In this document: in pieces, positions 61,331-64,000 of the stretch
Layout: every line of letters begins with the position of its first letter
Position numbering within the stretch: the first letter of the stretch is position 1
Source of the DNA: Wocania_A spongiicola
GTDB lineage: Bacteria; Bacteroidota; Bacteroidia; Flavobacteriales; Flavobacteriaceae
Reading direction: 5' to 3'
Assembly (NCBI RefSeq): GCF_023502325.1
Contig: NZ_JAMFLZ010000002.1
Coordinates: forward strand, 62,001 to 126,000
DNA length: 64,000 bases
Program-made: the position numbers and the translations under genes
Notes under the pieces: model-generated
Told to the model about the DNA's origin: nothing
The model's input: only the letters and a program-made list of their open reading frames with translations
Databases searched by the model: none

Positions 61331-62091
61331 TGAATAAACCATATAGAACTGTTATTATTGATGATGAGCCTCTGGCAAGAGAAAGATTGCTTAGTTTACT
61401 TGAAAACTTTCCTGAGACATTTCAAGTTATTGATACCGCTAAAAATGGTACGGAGGCTAAAGAAAAAATAAAGACATTACAACCCGGTTTAATATTTTTA
61501 GATATTGAAATGCCTGGTTTAACTGGTTTTGAGTTGTTGGAGCAATTAGAGACTATTCCAATTGTAGTTTTTTGTACGGCTTATGATCAATACTCGCTTA
61601 AAGCTTTTGAAACTAATAGCATTGATTATTTAGTAAAACCAGTGCGATTAGAGCGTATTGAAAAGACCATTAAAAAATTGAAATTATTTAAGGGCACTAA
61701 TAGCACTCAACAACTTTTAGAAGCGATTAAAGAAATCTCTATAAAGAAAGGAACAAAGAAAATGACCTCTATTACTATAAAAAAAGGAGAGAAGTTAATT
61801 TTTGTGAAGCTAGAAGATATTATTTTTTTAGAAGCCAATGAGAAATATGTAACCGTATTTACAAGTACTACTAATCACTTAACTAATCTATCTTTATCTC
61901 AATTAGAGCATAAATTACCAGATGAGTTTTTAAGAGTGCATAGGGCTGTAATAATAAATACAGTTTATGTTGAAGAGGTTCAAAAATATTTTAATAGTAG
62001 GTATGTTATTACATTGCAAAATAAACAAAAAACAAGCGTTATTTCAGGTAGAACTTATACACAACAAATTAAAAGTTGGATGAGTATGTAA
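61330..62091 (+). CDS. LytTR family response regulator
   Basis: 253 residues: CheY-like receiver (1-120; acidic pair D11-D12 region DDEPLARERLLSLL, phospho-acceptor D58 in LIFLDIEMPG, and Lys in YLVKPVRLER) and a C-terminal LytTR DNA-binding domain (about 145-250; ITIKKGEKLIFVKLEDIIFLEANEKYVTVF, FLRVHRAVIINTVYVEEV). Partner of the adjacent LytS-type kinase; typical regulon is a few direct-repeat promoters. Confidence 0.95.
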   Translation: MNKPYRTVIIDDEPLARERLLSLLENFPETFQVIDTAKNGTEAKEKIKTLQPGLIFLDIEMPGLTGFELLEQLETIPIVVFCTAYDQYSLKAFETNSIDYLVKPVRLERIEKTIKKLKLFKGTNSTQQLLEAIKEISIKKGTKKMTSITIKKGEKLIFVKLEDIIFLEANEKYVTVFTSTTNHLTNLSLSQLEHKLPDEFLRVHRAVIINTVYVEEVQKYFNSRYVITLQNKQKTSVISGRTYTQQIKSWMSM

Positions 62092-62302
62092 TAAATTTAT
62101 AATTCTATTAATTAACGTTTGCTTAGCAATTTCATCATCTCCAAATAACCAACGATGGACATTGACTCCCCACATGTCTTCGTATTGTTTTTGATTGATT
62201 ATATCTCTATCAATAGCTAAATCTAGTAATTTTCCAGAGAAAGATGATTGTACATCACTTTCCATTTCACAAAGCGAATAAGGATCACCGAGTCCATAAT
62301 AA
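62092..62302 (-). pseudogene. Probable gene remnant
   Basis: Minus-strand frame without a good start reads GLGDPYSLCEMESDVQSSFSGKLLDLAIDRDIINQKQYEDMWGVNVHRWLFGDDEIAKQTLINRIINL, a protein-like sequence. It opens after a stop near 62311 and runs into the antisense of the LytTR gene with no stop of its own at the boundary. An ATG at 62265 exists. No family is recognised. Most likely a decayed or truncated gene. Confidence 0.4.
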
Positions 62303-62336
62303 CTTGGATATAGCCTAAACGATCAACTATTCATTT

Positions 62337-63881
62337 TTAATGAACGCAAGACATCATTTTTTTGATTATTGGCGAAATTAATAATGCAAAGATACCAACA
62401 ATAATAGTAATTACCCCAAAACTTGCATACACAGATAAGTATGAATAAAGCTGCTGAAAGTTATCACTATTTTGGGAAGCAATTTCTGGTGTAATACCAG
62501 TTACAAATTCAACGACTTGACCAAAAAAACCTTTAGAGAACATATTGGCTTCTCCTTCATTTACAGTTGTTAGTTTGGCTATTTTACCAGCAAAAAAGTG
62601 TCCATAAAAATTTGCAGAGAACCAAACACCCATAATAAATGATACATATTTTAGTGGAGACAGTTCAGTCATTTTTGAAAGCCCAATAGGCGATAAGAAT
62701 AACTCGCCAATAGTTAACACCATGTATCCAACAATTAAATAAAGCATTGAAGTTTTTGCAAATGCATCAACGCTATGAGCTGATAAAGCAAAAACTAAAA
62801 ATCCTAGGCCTAAAAACAATAACCCCAAACCAAACTTAATAGCAGAATTTGGGTTTGCTTTTCGCTTATTTAAAAAGGTCCATAATAAAGAGAAAGGGAT
62901 TGCAAACAGCATTATAAAACCAGCGTTAATACTATTTGTACCTGCTGCATCCATGCCTACTAAGTTTACATTTCTATCTGCAAATAGGGTTAAAGAACTT
63001 CCAGCTTGTTCAAAAATAGCTGAGAATAGGGCATAAAGAGCTGTAAAGTATACAGCAATTAATAAACGTTTTTTTTCTGTTAAACTAACCGTTGTTAATA
63101 TGTAAATGATGTAGATAATTAAAAAAGCAGAAACGATCCAAACTAGATAATGTTCAAATTGATGGTAGTTAATAATTAAAGCAAAAATAGGAACGGCTAA
63201 AAATGCACATATAGTAATTATTGTCCCTTTAGGGATTCCTAAGTGTTTTTGTTTATAAAGGTTTTCATCAGGAACCAAGCCTTTATTTTCGAATACATTA
63301 TTTTTAAGCCCGCTTTTAAAAACTAACAATCCGGCTACCATACCTATACCAGCAAGTACAAATCCGTAATGCCAACCATAAGAGGCTGCAACCCACGCAC
63401 ACATTAGTGGTGCAACTGCAGCACCAAAATTTATTCCTAAATAGAAAATGGTAAACCCAGAATCTCGTCTATGGTCTCCATGTTTGTATAAGTCGCCAAC
63501 AAACGAAGAAATATTGGGTTTAAAAAAACCATTTCCAACAATGATGAGACCTAGTGAGCCGTAAAAGAATATTGGGTGCTCAAAAGTTAAAAAGAAATGT
63601 CCTAAAGCCATTAAAATGCCCCCTAATAATATGGCTTTTCTAAACCCAAGGATTTTGTCTGCAAGTATACCGCCAATCATGGGAGTTACATAAACCAATG
63701 ACATATAAGCGGCATAAACACCAAAAGCCATATCGTCAGTGAACAATAATTGTTTGGTCATATAAAGAACCAAAAGGGCACGCATTCCATAAAATGAAAA
63801 GCGTTCCCAAAGTTCAGCAAAAAATAAGTAGACTAAGCCTTTTGGATGCCCAAAAGCTTCATTAGATTTAATGGTATGCAT
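62337..63881 (-). CDS. POT/PTR family proton-coupled oligopeptide transporter
   Basis: 514 residues with 12-14 membrane helices. The signature FFAELWERFSFYGMRALLVLYM (ExxERFxYYG) near residue 20 and GDHRRDSGFTIFYLGINFGAAVAPLMCAW (PTR2 motif) identify the family; GELFLSPIGLSKMTELSPLKYVSFIMGVWFSANFYGHF is also typical. Imports di- and tripeptides with H+. The ATG at 63881 is chosen over a TTG at 63908 (nine residues longer). The gene is the last in the window. Confidence 0.92.
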   Translation of the reverse strand: MHTIKSNEAFGHPKGLVYLFFAELWERFSFYGMRALLVLYMTKQLLFTDDMAFGVYAAYMSLVYVTPMIGGILADKILGFRKAILLGGILMALGHFFLTFEHPIFFYGSLGLIIVGNGFFKPNISSFVGDLYKHGDHRRDSGFTIFYLGINFGAAVAPLMCAWVAASYGWHYGFVLAGIGMVAGLLVFKSGLKNNVFENKGLVPDENLYKQKHLGIPKGTIITICAFLAVPIFALIINYHQFEHYLVWIVSAFLIIYIIYILTTVSLTEKKRLLIAVYFTALYALFSAIFEQAGSSLTLFADRNVNLVGMDAAGTNSINAGFIMLFAIPFSLLWTFLNKRKANPNSAIKFGLGLLFLGLGFLVFALSAHSVDAFAKTSMLYLIVGYMVLTIGELFLSPIGLSKMTELSPLKYVSFIMGVWFSANFYGHFFAGKIAKLTTVNEGEANMFSKGFFGQVVEFVTGITPEIASQNSDNFQQLYSYLSVYASFGVITIIVGIFALLISPIIKKMMSCVH

Positions 63882-64000
63882 CTGTTCTGTTTTTTGATTT
63901 GAAGGCAATGTATTTTAAGACACCGTCAATACAGAATGATGTAGTAATTAATAGTAAATTATAATAGATTGTGCTTAATTGTGACCGAAGTTTTTAAGCG

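Overview
The window is a stretch of chromosome from a low-GC Bacteroidota, almost certainly a Flavobacteriaceae member and probably marine. Evidence for this: type IX secretion parts (PorT/SprT, a T9SS plug protein, a 1632-residue protein with a C-terminal sorting domain); TamL with a lipoprotein signal; an AccD whose zinc-ribbon cysteines are gone; UbiE/MenG for menaquinone; a complete Na+-pumping NADH:quinone reductase operon; TAnnTTTG promoter boxes; and several families common in flavobacteria (DUF6695, DUF6702, BT0820-type HAD). The exact genus cannot be read from the sequence.

Layout. 1-9.8 kb is core: accD (cut by the window edge), fbaA, tamL divergent from a SpoU-type rRNA methylase, ubiE-porT, and trkA-trkH for K+ uptake. 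9.8-12.4 kb holds very small membrane proteins, an orphan response regulator and strong terminators. 12.4-21.6 kb holds a PLP aminotransferase, a fatty-acid desaturase, rsmG, a TPR protein and the giant secreted protein. 21.6-34.4 kb is the most accessory part: an L,D-transpeptidase, an ECF42-type sigma factor with its YCII partner, lipoproteins, a frameshifted GH26-like glycosidase, an M23 peptidase and small membrane proteins, separated by related intergenic repeats; core genes pruA, NRDE and DUF6695 sit inside it. 34.5-49.4 kb is core again: apaG, T9SS plug, nqrABCDEF plus the NqrB/C flavin transferase apbE, map, a CoA transferase and gpmI. 49.6-64 kb has an ankyrin protein, an M48 protease, tRNA-Gly(TCC), pepE, three tandem carboxypeptidase-regulatory-like paralogues, an M1 aminopeptidase, tatA, an O-methyltransferase, a LytS/LytTR two-component pair and a POT peptide transporter.

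How genes work together. NqrA-F makes a sodium gradient and ApbE, downstream, is the enzyme that attaches FMN to NqrB and NqrC; TrkAH handles K+. YCII-ECF42 and the secreted protein at 24.0 kb share a promoter of identical geometry, so they look like one sigma regulon.

The most interesting signals are: (1) a structured intergenic RNA present four times with compensatory stem changes, resembling the Flavo-1 family; (2) the ECF42 regulon with matching TGTC-N20-CGTC promoters; (3) TGTAAC-N16-CGTC promoters before two unrelated small-protein genes; (4) cassette-like repeats in the accessory region; (5) the tandem paralogues that keep a TonB-box-like motif but have no barrel. No CRISPR array, integrase, transposase or rRNA was seen.
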